64,000 bases of DNA from JBAXPV01 sp037132075 (GCA_037132075.1 JBAXPV010000008.1:57337-121336), one strand, 5' to 3'. Positions 35,001-44,800 are shown, counted from the first letter of the stretch. The notes: generated by a model not told the origin, from the letters alone. A program made the numbers and translations.

Positions 35001-35497
35001 CGCAACAGATTCTCTTTGGCATACCATTCCATCGTAGCAAAACCGGCTGTGTCGATACGGTTGATCACTTGTTTGGCAAGGAAACGACAACGTTTCTGCG
35101 CGAGAGGATCCCCGGTGACTTTGGCCAAATAAACTGTGAAAATAGCCTGGCTGTTGGCCCACGTTGAAGCCCAGTCCCAGGTCCATTGGCTTGAATCAGA
35201 CCCCAAAAGATAAAGTTGGGGATCATTGATCCACCAGTTATTGTAGGCATACAAAAAAGAATTGTACGTTGTCTGAAAATCGCCTGCAACAATGAGGTTA
35301 TTTTTCATCCAGGCAATCCTGGAAGAGTCAGCTAATATCCTGGGACGGCTAGCGCGAACAGCCGGAAAAGACTGGGCATTGCAAAATTCATGGGGGATTC
35401 CCAAATTCAAGGCAAAAACAACAAATATTACCCAAAAGTATCGATCAATGATCAAAGATTTCAGTGAAAAAAAACGCCTTTCATCTTGCCGGATCAT
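32036..35497 (-). CDS. Heparinase II/III-like polysaccharide lyase with dockerin-like and FISUMP domains
   Basis: This 1153-residue secreted protein has a signal peptide (about residues 17-42, ending CNAQ). An alpha-toroid N-terminal lyase domain (about 50-370) precedes a beta-sandwich heparinase II/III domain (about 380-660) with the conserved RRAAHEHRDNNSF and RTIAHNSIMVY. Next come a carboxypeptidase-regulatory-like module (about 785-835) and a dockerin-like pair of repeats (GGFNSSDALLVLKHYV, NGNIVNSLDALYIQRRF, then CYGDVNGSN). A C-terminal FISUMP domain (about 965-1153) has GSQCWMRENL, GICPEGWHIPTDADW and FSVRCIHD. It should cleave acidic polysaccharide outside the inner membrane; the glycan is unknown. 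It lacks a type A sorting tail. Confidence 0.88.
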   Translation of the reverse strand: MIRQDERRFFSLKSLIIDRYFWVIFVVFALNLGIPHEFCNAQSFPAVRASRPRILADSSRIAWMKNNLIVAGDFQTTYNSFLYAYNNWWINDPQLYLLGSDSSQWTWDWASTWANSQAIFTVYLAKVTGDPLAQKRCRFLAKQVINRIDTAGFATMEWYAKENLLRQMSDAGNILLDWCYQDLPNSLRNQLVSSEYRMCREFMNTFILSSAGNSYVSSHNAWNTIYCNQNTLVLYGADGLNAAQKDTVVQWYQAVYNKWVNGFLPCYGYYRDDDGGWNWGAAYSMWSLVDQFQLFENMRIGTNKNFYTDLSWVQNSINQYWYFIQPDGKSLHLGDGQTGRSADRVDYLHARIFNDPRSLWLAQYWSQSAFTPNTNDKFTKLLYKNFTATVVPHPNPPLNWWSDKTGLSVSRSSWNSNATMVSFFCSPSKRAAHEHRDNNSFAIFKNAPLLLDAGYYDTYGGSHYRNYYQRTIAHNSIMVYDSASQYSCFAQPASNDGGQIESAALMNYGEIFLPQNQRGKWINYACSNNYQYNVSDAQLSYDSAKLDFFRRRFLYLKPDKVIVIDHVHLKNTANTQRDIQWVAHTAQKPVINGSLTHTVVAGHIMTYNGKEYSARNGNGSIAIKTLLPLNTNVTLIGGTNYEYWVNGTNYPPLSPADTAFYSPGKWRIEVRPSVKSDSVIFLHTMKIGDSVNVAMPGGLALQSSFSVGADWNDTLYFFPAKGDTGLSYHAFNNVIGSRNVGIFAFDLKPGSYFLKIDGTVTALVSADSNGIIQSGLGLPPGIHFVEISYRENASISGQIVYSNSHSTPLQGVQVILKDTAGNTVASSIASVNGFYFFDGIAPGQYVLSANSTLVAGGFNSSDALLVLKHYVHLNLLNGLFLKAASVRNGNIVNSLDALYIQRRFNQFITAFPKGDWVFEQKQITIIANKSYTLNITGLCYGDVNGSNLPAVVPGSPCQLIPAVVFGGRIYNTIQMGSQCWMRENLNIGAPIPAGQMASDNGLIEKYCYNNDTNNCLEFGGLYSWNEMMQYSTSLNRGICPEGWHIPTDADWSVLVNYCGGEDSAGGKLKEPGMAHWHNPNTGATNEKGFTALGAGMRDPYGIFYSIRDYAFFWSSTTNNPNDAWARYPGFDNMAIYRYYNSKGNGFSVRCIHD

Positions 35498-35605
35498 TCT
35501 TTCTTATTTATTACAATGATAATAAATAATTGTGATTAGTATTTCTTTATTTTTACAGGCAGAAGCTTAGCCCAATAAAGACTTTTTATAATTAGACACT
35601 CAGGT

Positions 35606-35830
35606 ATGACTCCCGAACAGCCCAACAATCCGCTTCATGGCAAGACCCTGGAACTGATTTTAAATCAATTGGTTGATGAGCTTGGATGGGAGGAGCTGGG
35701 CTATAGGATCAAAATCAATTGTTTTACGCACAATCCTACCATTAAATCAAGCCTGACCTTTCTGAGAAAGACACCCTGGGCACGCGAAAAAGTTGAAAAA
35801 CTATATATTCGGGCGATTATGAAACAATAA
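35606..35830 (+). CDS. VF530/DUF2132 family DNA-binding protein
   Basis: This 74-residue protein matches the VF530 family from end to end: NNPLHGKTLELILNQLVDELGWEELG, then INCFTHNPTIKSSLTFLRKTPWAREKVEKLY. Structures of the family show a small helical fold with a putative DNA-binding surface, and the cellular role is unknown. The gene stands alone, with a hairpin terminator right after it. Confidence 0.92.
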   Translation: MTPEQPNNPLHGKTLELILNQLVDELGWEELGYRIKINCFTHNPTIKSSLTFLRKTPWAREKVEKLYIRAIMKQ

Positions 35831-35845
35831 TTTGCGCTGTTTGTT

Positions 35846-35894
35846 ATATTGAAAACATCTTGCTTTACGAAGCAAAGATGTTTTGTTTCAATAT
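35846..35894 (+). terminator. Hairpin terminator after the VF530 gene
   Basis: AACATCTTGCTT (35854-35865) pairs with AAGCAAAGATGTT (35870-35882) with one bulge. ATATTGAAA / TTTCAATAT extends the stem, and the sequence TTTTGTTT follows the core. It lies 16 bp past the VF530 stop. Confidence 0.65.
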
Positions 35895-35982
35895 GGCTGA
35901 GCCATTTTATATTCATTTTTTAGGAAAACCTGGTCAGTCGATGTATTAATATACTAGCTGATTCATAATCAATTGATTGTAT

Positions 35983-36591
35983 ATGATGTATACAACAATA
36001 TTTGAAGCCCTGAAAGACAGGTTCATCAAACTTTTGAAAGAAAACCTGAAATCAGGTTTGTCTTATCACAACATAGATCATACCCTTGATGTTGTAAGCC
36101 AGGCTGAGAAAATCGCCCGAATGGAAGGAATCGACGATGAGGAAACAATTTTTTATCTCAAAGTCGCCGCCTTATCGCATGATTCAGGCTTTATTGAAGT
36201 CTATAACAACCATGAAGAAAAGAGCGTAGAGATCCTGAAAGCAGAGATCCAGGGATTTAATATCCCTGAAGAGAAATTACAACTGATCGCTGATCTAATC
36301 ATGGCGACAAAGATGCCTCAGAACCCACACAATCACCTGGAAGAGGTTTTATGTGATGCAGATCTTGATTATCTGGGTCGTGATGACTTTTTCGAGATCA
36401 GCGACAGGCTGCGCGATGAGTTGCTTGGTTTTGGTATCGTCAAAAATGAGTTGGGATGGGACAAAATACAAATCGCCTTTTTCGAGTCCCATAAATACTT
36501 CACAAAGACCTCGCAGCACCTTCGGAATGAAGGGAAACAGCAAAAGTTAATTATGCTGAAGAAGCGATTATCACTGTATACAAGCGTCTAA
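35983..36591 (+). CDS. HD-domain phosphohydrolase
   Basis: This protein of about 202 residues carries metal-binding residues of the HD superfamily: YHNIDHTLDVV (first His), LSHDSGF (the HD pair near residue 67), a following HEEKSVEIL, and a late Asp in LCDADLDYLGRDDF. Many HD proteins hydrolyse nucleotides or cyclic and alarmone signalling nucleotides; the substrate here is not known. The stop codon is immediately followed by the ATG of the carrier/HEAT gene, so it heads an operon with that gene and a cNMP-binding protein. Starts at 35983 or 35986 (MMYTTIF) are both possible. Confidence 0.88.
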   Translation: MMYTTIFEALKDRFIKLLKENLKSGLSYHNIDHTLDVVSQAEKIARMEGIDDEETIFYLKVAALSHDSGFIEVYNNHEEKSVEILKAEIQGFNIPEEKLQLIADLIMATKMPQNPHNHLEEVLCDADLDYLGRDDFFEISDRLRDELLGFGIVKNELGWDKIQIAFFESHKYFTKTSQHLRNEGKQQKLIMLKKRLSLYTSV

Positions 36592-39345
36592 ATGAGACTC
36601 AGCAATTCTCTGCTAAAACTTTTGAATATCCGGCAAGAGGAAGAACCCATCGTGCTGAACCTTATGATATTTCAATTTTTTCAGGGTGCAGGTATTGCCT
36701 TTTTCTTTACCGCAGCATTCTCCATGTTCCTCGAACATTTTTCAGTCAATGCATTGCCCAATGTCTTTATTTTGGCTGCACTTCTGTTGTCAGTCGCCGG
36801 TCTAGCTTACTCATGGCTTGAACACCGCTTGAAGATTACTCAGCTCGGACTTATTGTTACGATCATAATGTCAGTAAGCATTCTAGGCTTCAGAATAGCT
36901 TCAGGAACACATAATAATATGCTGCTGACGCTAATGCTCGCGTGGTTTTATGTCTTGTATTTATTAAACAATCTTGAGTTCTGGGGTATTGCTTCTATCA
37001 TGTTTGATGTGCGCCAAAGCAAACGTTTGTTTGGCCTCATCAGCTCAGGCGACATCCCTGCTAAATTTATCGGATACTCGCTGGCTTCAATCCTGGTCTC
37101 AGTCACAGGGGTGGCCAATCTCCTATATGTGGGCTTGTGTTTTATGTTGTTTTCGATCCCATTTCTAATAAGAATAGGAATAGCCGGAAAAACCGAGCTG
37201 GAAACCCATGGTCCGTCTATGCATCGTAAACAGCACGCCACGAAAGTCACGTATTCGGGTCTAAAAAATCTAACGGTGAATGAGCTAGTGAAAAGGACAG
37301 CCATTCTGGCCTTTTTGTTTTCTTTATGCCTGTTCATGATTAATTTTATTTTTTATGCAGAAGTAAAGACCGCCTACCATGAAGACCAGGAAATGGCAAA
37401 ATTCATTGCACTTTTCCTGGCAGGTTCACGAATTTTTGCCCTGGTGGTTAAAATGATCTTTACCGGTAGGATGCTGGCAAAGCTGGGATTTTTACGGTCA
37501 TTACTGATCACGCCTTTTGTATTAGCCGTATTTGCGATTTTGATTATTTTTTCTCATAATATTTCCGGGGACAGCCGTATCATTTTCTATATTTTCGGGA
37601 TGATGGCAATCACTGCCGATATCCTGAATTCTGCAATTCATTTCCCGGGCTTTTTAACCCTCATGCAACCGCTTTCCACCCACGACAGGCTTAGGGCTCA
37701 TAACATCTCCAAGGGAATCATGGACCCTTTTGCTCATTTACTTACTGGCGTATTCCTGCTGCTTATGATTCGATTCATTGGCCATGTGGATCTTATAATT
37801 TTAAATTATATTTTATTAGGTTTACTGATTTGCTGGGTTAGTAGTATCTCTTTCGTAAACCGTCAATATTTAACTACATTGGTTCAATCCATCACAACCC
37901 GTACTTTCGATAATGATAGTCCAACAATTGTAGATAAGGAATCTTTACGTTTGATTTCCGCGAAACTTAAGGATGGCACCCCGCTTGAGAAAATATATCT
38001 TTTAAAATTATTGTCGAAAAATCCTTCTATTCCTGAGCTGCCCGGTTTAATATTGCTCGCATTAAACGATCTGTCCAGGGAAGTCAAAGAGGAGGCCATC
38101 AACACGTCACTCTGCCTTGAAATTGCCGAGGTCAGTACCTTACTCAAGGATTTTATCAGGAAAGAGTCAGATCCTCACCTGAAAGAAATTGCTTTGTTTT
38201 CTTTGTGCAAAATCGCATATGATGAAAACCTTGTTCGCGAAATGGAGCAACATCCTGTTGAAGCGGTTCGCCATGCAGCGATCACGGTAATTCTGATGCA
38301 TCTGGAATGTTCTTTACACCAACAGGCACAAAAAAACCTATACGATCTTGCTGTTTCGAATGACCCTAATAAAAGAATTTCTGCAGCCAAAATCATTGGC
38401 AAACTTGACCATAAAAATTACCCTTTACTGCTGATTGATCTTATCCATGACGCAGACCTTTCGGTATGTCATGCAGCGATTGATGCAGGTGGAAAAACAG
38501 GGGATGAGCGTGTAATTATTGCACTCCTGGATCTCTTGCCCGGCATGGAAATAAAGGTGTTCGACGCAATCGTTACTGCAGGAGAACTTAGTGTTCAACC
38601 CTTATTCAATTTGATAAAAACAGGGAAAACCGCTGATGAACTTACCATAAAATTGATTAGGATATTTGGCAGAATTGGCGGGACTGACGCCACAGATAGG
38701 CTCGAAGCGCTTATTTCCATAAAACCCGATAAATTAAACTTTATAATCGAGGCCTTGCGGAAATCAAAGTTCAAGGCAGGAGCACAGCAAGCCATCAACA
38801 TTGAAGAACACATCAATCAATATCTTAAAGTGTCAGCACTCATCAATGAGCTTTTGAAAATCCTTCTTCCGGGCCGGCATAAATATTCGCTGTTATACCG
38901 TGCTTTATCCATTGAAAAAGATATTCTTCGAGAATCATTGCTCGACTTATTTTCATTTTTATATAACCCGGTAGAACTTTCAAAAATTAAACGAGGCCTA
39001 TTGTCCGGCAAAAAAGAAAATGTCGCAAATGCCCTTGAATTAATTGAAATGACCATTCCCGGGAATATCGCCTTGCCTTTTTTGGAACATTTTGAGCATC
39101 GCGATGGCCCCCATTTACCAGCGCATCATAATCAGTCAGATCTTAATTTTACAGATTGGCATTTTGTATGTAACGCAATCTTTAAAAAGAAAGGAATACA
39201 TTTTAATTCGTGGACAAAAGCCTGTTGTTTTCACACCCTTTCAACCCAAAATATATCTGGATTTCAAGAAATTGCTGAGAATTACCTGAACTCCGAAAAC
39301 CTATTGTTAAAAGAAACAGCCATAGCGCTCATAGAAATTAATTAA
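36592..39345 (+). CDS. MFS / nucleotide-carrier-like membrane protein with C-terminal HEAT repeats
   Basis: This 917-residue protein has about 12 transmembrane helices (residues 20-430), beginning EPIVLNLMIFQFFQGAGIAFFFTAAFSMFL. That part resembles MFS carriers and the ATP/ADP translocase (Npt/TLC) superfamily. The second half (about 450-915) is cytosolic and helical with HEAT-like repeats (for example DPNKRISAAKIIGKLDH, DLSVCHAAIDAGGKTGD). In related proteins a cyclic-nucleotide-binding domain follows the HEAT part in the same chain. Here that domain is a separate gene 11 bp downstream. A regulated transporter whose HEAT scaffold docks the cNMP sensor is inferred; substrate unknown. Confidence 0.82.
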   Translation: MRLSNSLLKLLNIRQEEEPIVLNLMIFQFFQGAGIAFFFTAAFSMFLEHFSVNALPNVFILAALLLSVAGLAYSWLEHRLKITQLGLIVTIIMSVSILGFRIASGTHNNMLLTLMLAWFYVLYLLNNLEFWGIASIMFDVRQSKRLFGLISSGDIPAKFIGYSLASILVSVTGVANLLYVGLCFMLFSIPFLIRIGIAGKTELETHGPSMHRKQHATKVTYSGLKNLTVNELVKRTAILAFLFSLCLFMINFIFYAEVKTAYHEDQEMAKFIALFLAGSRIFALVVKMIFTGRMLAKLGFLRSLLITPFVLAVFAILIIFSHNISGDSRIIFYIFGMMAITADILNSAIHFPGFLTLMQPLSTHDRLRAHNISKGIMDPFAHLLTGVFLLLMIRFIGHVDLIILNYILLGLLICWVSSISFVNRQYLTTLVQSITTRTFDNDSPTIVDKESLRLISAKLKDGTPLEKIYLLKLLSKNPSIPELPGLILLALNDLSREVKEEAINTSLCLEIAEVSTLLKDFIRKESDPHLKEIALFSLCKIAYDENLVREMEQHPVEAVRHAAITVILMHLECSLHQQAQKNLYDLAVSNDPNKRISAAKIIGKLDHKNYPLLLIDLIHDADLSVCHAAIDAGGKTGDERVIIALLDLLPGMEIKVFDAIVTAGELSVQPLFNLIKTGKTADELTIKLIRIFGRIGGTDATDRLEALISIKPDKLNFIIEALRKSKFKAGAQQAINIEEHINQYLKVSALINELLKILLPGRHKYSLLYRALSIEKDILRESLLDLFSFLYNPVELSKIKRGLLSGKKENVANALELIEMTIPGNIALPFLEHFEHRDGPHLPAHHNQSDLNFTDWHFVCNAIFKKKGIHFNSWTKACCFHTLSTQNISGFQEIAENYLNSENLLLKETAIALIEIN

Positions 39346-39356
39346 ACAGTTCAGAA

Positions 39357-39809
39357 ATGACACAAAAAAACATAGATAAACTTTTGTTGATCGAGAAAGT
39401 TTTAATTCTAAAATCTCTTGACGTATTCAAGGATACACCTGAAAATGTGCTTGCCGAAGTGGCACTGCTCATCGAAGAAGTTGAACTTGAAGCCGGAATT
39501 ACCATTTTTGAGGAAGGAAGTATCGGAGACTGCATGTATGTTATCTACCAGGGAGAAGTCAGGCTAGAAAAAGGGGGGAAAACATTAACCCATTTAAAAG
39601 ACAGAGAAGTTTTCGGTGAGTTGTCATTACTTGATTCCGAAACACGTTCTGCCAGTGTCATCACACATAAGGATTGTTTCCTTTTTAAAATAGATCAGGA
39701 GCCTTTTTATGACCTGATGGAGAACCGCCCGGAAGTGATGCGTGGCATCATCAAAATGTTATGCAAAAGACTCAGGGCGCAGAATGAACAGATGTTCTCT
39801 GCAAAATAA
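39357..39809 (+). CDS. Cyclic nucleotide-binding domain protein
   Basis: This 150-residue protein is a single CNB domain flanked by short helices (LIEKVLILKSLDVFKDTPENVLAEVALLI at the N-terminus). The phosphate-binding cassette is VFGELSLLDSETRSAS, with Gly88, Glu89 and the phosphate-contacting Arg97. That is the residue set needed to bind cAMP or cGMP, so true ligand binding is likely. It has no DNA-binding or catalytic domain. It is the last gene of the HD / carrier-HEAT operon and ends five bases before the convergent adenylate cyclase, which could make its ligand. Confidence 0.92.
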   Translation: MTQKNIDKLLLIEKVLILKSLDVFKDTPENVLAEVALLIEEVELEAGITIFEEGSIGDCMYVIYQGEVRLEKGGKTLTHLKDREVFGELSLLDSETRSASVITHKDCFLFKIDQEPFYDLMENRPEVMRGIIKMLCKRLRAQNEQMFSAK

Positions 39810-39814
39810 TAAAC

Positions 39815-41734
39815 CTATACAGGTCTGTCAACGAAATACATATCGATGGTCCCTTTGTTTTTTGCTTCTACTTTTCCCCTATGTGTGCAATGAAATTTAT
39901 TCTTTATTAATTCATAGGTGACTTCAGAGATATTGACTTTCCCAACCTGGCCGCTGCTTTCCATGCGCGAGGCGGTATTCACCGTATCTCCCCAAATGTC
40001 GTAAGCAAATTTCTTGAGCCCAACAATTCCTGCAACGACCGGTCCTGTATGAATTCCGAGTCGCAACTCAAAAAAAGGCTCCCCTTTCTCAACCCTGTCT
40101 TCTTTCGTTCTTTCAATAAATTGCTGCATTTCCAGTCCGGCACCCACAAGGTCTATTGCATGGGTTTTGTTTTCAATAGGAAGTCCTGCGGCACACATAT
40201 AACTGTCGCCAATGGTTTTTATTTTTTCAATGCCATATTTTGAAATGATCTTGTCAAATTCGCAATAAAAATTATGTATTTCCTGAACGAGTTCTTCGGC
40301 ACTCAACTTTTCACTTGCTTGCGTAAAATTTTTAAAGTCAGTAAACATCACACTCACTTCAGCAAAGCTCTTAGCCCTTGCAGCGCCAGTGGTCTTAAGT
40401 TCTTCAGCGGTTTCCTCTGGAAGGATATTTAGTAACAATTCATCACTCCTTTTTTTCGCTTTGGTGATCTTCTTATTCTGAGACAATACGACAAACAAAA
40501 ACAACATCACCGTTGACAATCCAGCAATAGTTACGTTTTTTATGGCTTTCTGACGACGTAAGTACAGTTGCTGAACTTCTTTATCTTTTGTAAGTAACGC
40601 AATTTCCCCTTTCTTTTTATTGATCTCAAAATTGAATAAAATTCCTGATAATTTTTTATCTGTTTCAATATTATATAAAGTATCCTTGATCGTAGTAAAT
40701 AATACCTGGTATTTGAATGCATTGCTGTAATCAGCAAGAGAAGCATAAGTTTGGGCGAGACCTTCGTATGCATTTTTTACCTCGTAGTTCGACTTGATTT
40801 GTAATCCTGTTTCCAGGGCCTGTTTAAACGCCTGTAAAGCCGCTTGCTTGTCGCCGCTCAATTTATAGGTATTGGCAATTGCATTCAGGGATTGTACCAT
40901 GTCATAACGGGCATCCAGCTTTTTTGCAATTTCAAAAGCTTGTTTCTGATAAAGTTCTGCCTTTACAAAATCTCCCCTTTTTGCATAAACCTTCCCAATA
41001 GCATTAAGAGAATAAGGAAGGTTTTCGGAATTCTCATATGCCTTGATAGACTTATTATAAAAGACCAATGCAGAATCCTCTTTCCCCTGGGCAAAATAAA
41101 TTTCTCCAAGATTGACAGTTGCTGTGCCAACCAAATATTTGTCTTTAATGACCTCCGCTATGGAATAGGCTCTAAGATAATATTCAAGCGCTCTTCCCAT
41201 TGTTGCCGGCTTATTATAATATACCGCTCCAATATTGATAAGGGAGGTAGCGATCCTAAGTTTGTCCCCTGTTTCTTCTGAAACTTTTAAACTTTTAAAA
41301 TGAAATTCAAGGGCCTTTTCATCTTCGCCCTGGTTAAAATAAACAGCGCCAGCATTGCTTAACATATTAGCGACACCGACCTTGTCGCCCATGCTTTCAA
41401 AAACAATACCGGCGTCTTTCCAGTAATCCAAAGCTTCAATATATTTACTTTGCAAGTAATAAACTATTCCCAGGTTTTTTAAGGAATTGGCATCCCCTTT
41501 CGGAAAACGAATTTTGATTGATAATTCCCTTGCCAACTCAGCATACCTGATTGCCTGTGAAGGGTCAGTACTGACGTATTGCTTACTCAGCGCAATAAGC
41601 GTCCACACTTTATTGGTATCTGCTTTTGACAGACCTAAAACTATTTTAAGACTATCAGTCGGGCTGGCTAAAAGGAATTCGCTTAAGATAAGGATTAATA
41701 GTACTATGATGTATTTTACATTATTGTTAATCAT
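39815..41734 (-). CDS. TPR-containing class III adenylate cyclase
   Basis: This 639-residue protein has a signal/anchor (about 8-24) and TPR repeats (about 40-350, for example ANMLSNAGAVYFNQGEDEKALEFH). A transmembrane helix lies at about 401-419, then a C-terminal cyclase domain (about 450-639). Catalytic residues are all visible: metal-binding Asp466 (MFTDF) and Asp510 (IGDSY), adenine-selecting Lys506 and Asp579 (AYDIW), and transition-state Asn586 and Arg590 (VNTASRM). A complete homodimeric adenylate cyclase making cAMP is predicted. The TPR part is likely periplasmic and sensory. It converges on the CNB gene. Confidence 0.93.
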   Translation of the reverse strand: MINNNVKYIIVLLILILSEFLLASPTDSLKIVLGLSKADTNKVWTLIALSKQYVSTDPSQAIRYAELARELSIKIRFPKGDANSLKNLGIVYYLQSKYIEALDYWKDAGIVFESMGDKVGVANMLSNAGAVYFNQGEDEKALEFHFKSLKVSEETGDKLRIATSLINIGAVYYNKPATMGRALEYYLRAYSIAEVIKDKYLVGTATVNLGEIYFAQGKEDSALVFYNKSIKAYENSENLPYSLNAIGKVYAKRGDFVKAELYQKQAFEIAKKLDARYDMVQSLNAIANTYKLSGDKQAALQAFKQALETGLQIKSNYEVKNAYEGLAQTYASLADYSNAFKYQVLFTTIKDTLYNIETDKKLSGILFNFEINKKKGEIALLTKDKEVQQLYLRRQKAIKNVTIAGLSTVMLFLFVVLSQNKKITKAKKRSDELLLNILPEETAEELKTTGAARAKSFAEVSVMFTDFKNFTQASEKLSAEELVQEIHNFYCEFDKIISKYGIEKIKTIGDSYMCAAGLPIENKTHAIDLVGAGLEMQQFIERTKEDRVEKGEPFFELRLGIHTGPVVAGIVGLKKFAYDIWGDTVNTASRMESSGQVGKVNISEVTYELIKNKFHCTHRGKVEAKNKGTIDMYFVDRPV

Positions 41735-41777
41735 TGATTTTAAAACCCCGGGTGTTATAAATTATAATACGCTTAAC

Positions 41778-41819
41778 TTAAAATGAGAAAGGAAACAGCA
41801 AACGTATTTCCTTTCTCAT
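41778..41819 (-). terminator. Terminator of the large S8/S53-like protease gene
   Basis: A perfect 13-bp inverted repeat (ATGAGAAAGGAAA at 41783-41795 and its complement at 41807-41819) is followed on the minus strand by TTTT. It lies 32 bp beyond the protease stop. Confidence 0.75.
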
Positions 41820-41850
41820 ATTTCATATATTCAATATTATTCTACAGATA

Positions 41851-44800
41851 CTATTCATGCATTATCACCAACTTTTTCGTGAAAATCTGGTTTCCCAAAT
41901 TAAGTCTGGTAAAGTATATTCCCGGGCTCATCAGGCCTGTATTGAATAGCAATGAATATGTTTCGCCCATCAATACCTCCTCATCAAGCAGTTTATCAAC
42001 CAAGCTGCCATCAAGACGGAAGACAGACAAAACTGCTCTTCCATCAGTAGCCGGAATAAAATCAAGATTGACATTGGAAGAGGCGGGATTTGGATAAACG
42101 CCAACAGGACTGGAGGCCTGGGCCGTTGTGCTAAGCGTTGGAAGGGTGCCGGGAGCCAGATCTCCATTGACCAGACCGCTGTAACTAAGTGTCAATACGG
42201 GTAAAGCTGCACCGTAATCTTTTGTCTTATTATCAGCGGTGATGGTAAGCGGGGCTTGTTTAACCATTAGGATCCCATTAATATATTCGATAAAATAGTT
42301 TGGCACCTGGATTAGCTGAAGGTTTGAAGGAACAATCTTAAAACTCCCGGCTATGATATTACTTACTGCAACCGCTTGATTAAAACCATTTAATAATGAA
42401 TATTCCGGCATTGTCGATATTACATTTCCGGCACTGTCATCATAGTCATAACCAAAGACCTGTGAGGAAAAGATCGGAGGCTGACCATAAACAACACTCA
42501 CTGTATCAGCAAACACAAAAAGAGTATCGGGTAAAATCGTCAGGCTACCCAAACCGTACGTTATGTCAAAATTTCCTGACAATAAAGCTCCCGGAACGAT
42601 GGTATGAACACCGATTTCAGTACCGGTTATCATATTAATTGATTTCATGTCATCCAGGGCATCACCCGGAGGAGCAACGGCATCTGTTGAATCCACAATA
42701 ACCACAACATTATTATGGGTTGTGTCGCTCAAGGAAGTACTGTTAACCTGCGGACTTCCGTTCACCAGGGCACGGCCATTGACAAGGGCCCTGCTATCTA
42801 CCAATGCAATAGCATCTGCCAGGGAAGCCTGGTGTTCATTCACGATCAGGCTATGGAAAAAGTCCTTGTCAGTTAAAGCAATATTAGTTGCATCATAAAC
42901 ATACTTGAATTTAAAACCATCAATTTTATCACCGTAAGTAAGAACGGTATCTCTTGGGGTGATAACAATCGGCAATTTATTGATTGTCAACAAGCCATCG
43001 GTCATTTCAAATGTGTATAACTCAAGGATTCCCCGATCTATAGAATCATTAGGATTTAAGGACCTTGCAGATGGCCTGATATAATAGATTCCTGCATTGC
43101 TTAAACTATTGGCAGGCGTTGAGAACGATAGCGGATTAAGGCCAACATCTGTAAGACTCAGCCCGCTGCTGTCAAGCCTGACGCCATTTACCCGAATCGT
43201 GGCGGTAAATGTTGGTAAAGCTTCTCCGTATTTCTTAGATATATTATCTGCCGTAACTTTTACTACTTTTTTAATCGGGGAAAAGAAATGAAGGGTGTCT
43301 GACAATCCGCCATCTGTCTTACTGGAAGATATAGACGTTGTATACACCTGAATCGCAGGATTTCCATTAAAAACAGGAACTAAAACTGTAAGGTTGTTCG
43401 CATTCACAAAGGTCGTTGGCAGTGAGTCACCGCGCATCATTGCTACAGTATTTTTAGTGAGGTATTCTCCCTGAATGTCAATGATGACAGGCGTTTTCCC
43501 GGGAACTTTTGTAGTATCCTGCAAAACAATTTTATCAATATGCGGGCTGGGAGTTGCAAAGGTCATCATCGCGGCATCAGCCTGGATCAATCCGCTTCCT
43601 GTCTGGAAATCGAAACCAGGAGTTCCCATATCGATAGCTGTTGACTTCAAAAGTGATCTCATCTGAGCCGGACTGGTACTAACACCTGAAAATTTAGACT
43701 TTGCATTCATAATTAGTGCTGCCACACCAGCAGCATGAGGTGCAGCAGCGGAGGTACCGAAGAAATTCGGAAAAGCATCCCCGTCGATGTTCACGCCACC
43801 CATGTAAACAGTTGTATTCACCCCGTTGGGTGCACAGAAATCAGGTTTGTTCCTGACAACACCTTCCACAGGTGTACTTCCTTCTGAAGAGAATGAAGCC
43901 ACAGTTGGGGGATTGACGCCAAAAGCAGGAGTGTTGGTATACAACACAGCGCCAACGGCCATGGCACCAGCAGCATTGGCTTGTCCAATCACTGTTGATG
44001 TACCTGAATTATGCTCATTGATGGTCAGTTCCCCGCGGAAAACGACATATTTGAATTTCAGGTTGCCAGGACCACTGCTGTTGATGATCATGAGGTTGGT
44101 CATGGCATTGGAGGTGACTGTAAACGGCAAGACTTCCAATGGGTCGCCACCGGTATTCACACGATTGAAACCAAATAAGGTGGATCCATTGTCATAGGTG
44201 AGATAAATATCAAGGTCGTTCAAAGTCCCAGTCTGACCCATGGAATAAAAAGAATCTTCCCATTGCAGAACGATGGTGTAATTGCCCGGCGTCAGCGTTA
44301 AACTTTGCATAATGTCGCCACCGCCAAAATCATGGGCAAAACCAGTTTTTCCGACAGGCGCAGGCGCAGGAGTGAATTGTCCTTCATAGGACTTCTTCCC
44401 GTAATTACCCGCTGCAGAGAAATAGGAAACCCCCTGGGATGTCACATAATCCACAGCCTGGGCAACAACGCCATCTCTGAAGAAGGGTTCAGTGATAAAA
44501 GTAACATCATCCACGATGACTTTGCAGCTATCAGCCGCGAGTTGTTTAATACCCTGGGCAAAGTCACCTGCACTGATAAATCCTGTCCTGAAATCCAATT
44601 TGGCTTTTGGGGCCACATCATGAACAATCTGTAACATTGCCCGTCCTTCATCAGTCCTTTTGCCATAAGGATATTCCTTCAAAACATGAACAGGATTGGG
44701 GTTCTCCGGATTTTCCACTCCAGGAAGATCTCCGTTCACAACGTCAGTCTGTGCCGGATTACCAGGAATCGTATTGTATGAGTCAGAAATCACCCCAACT

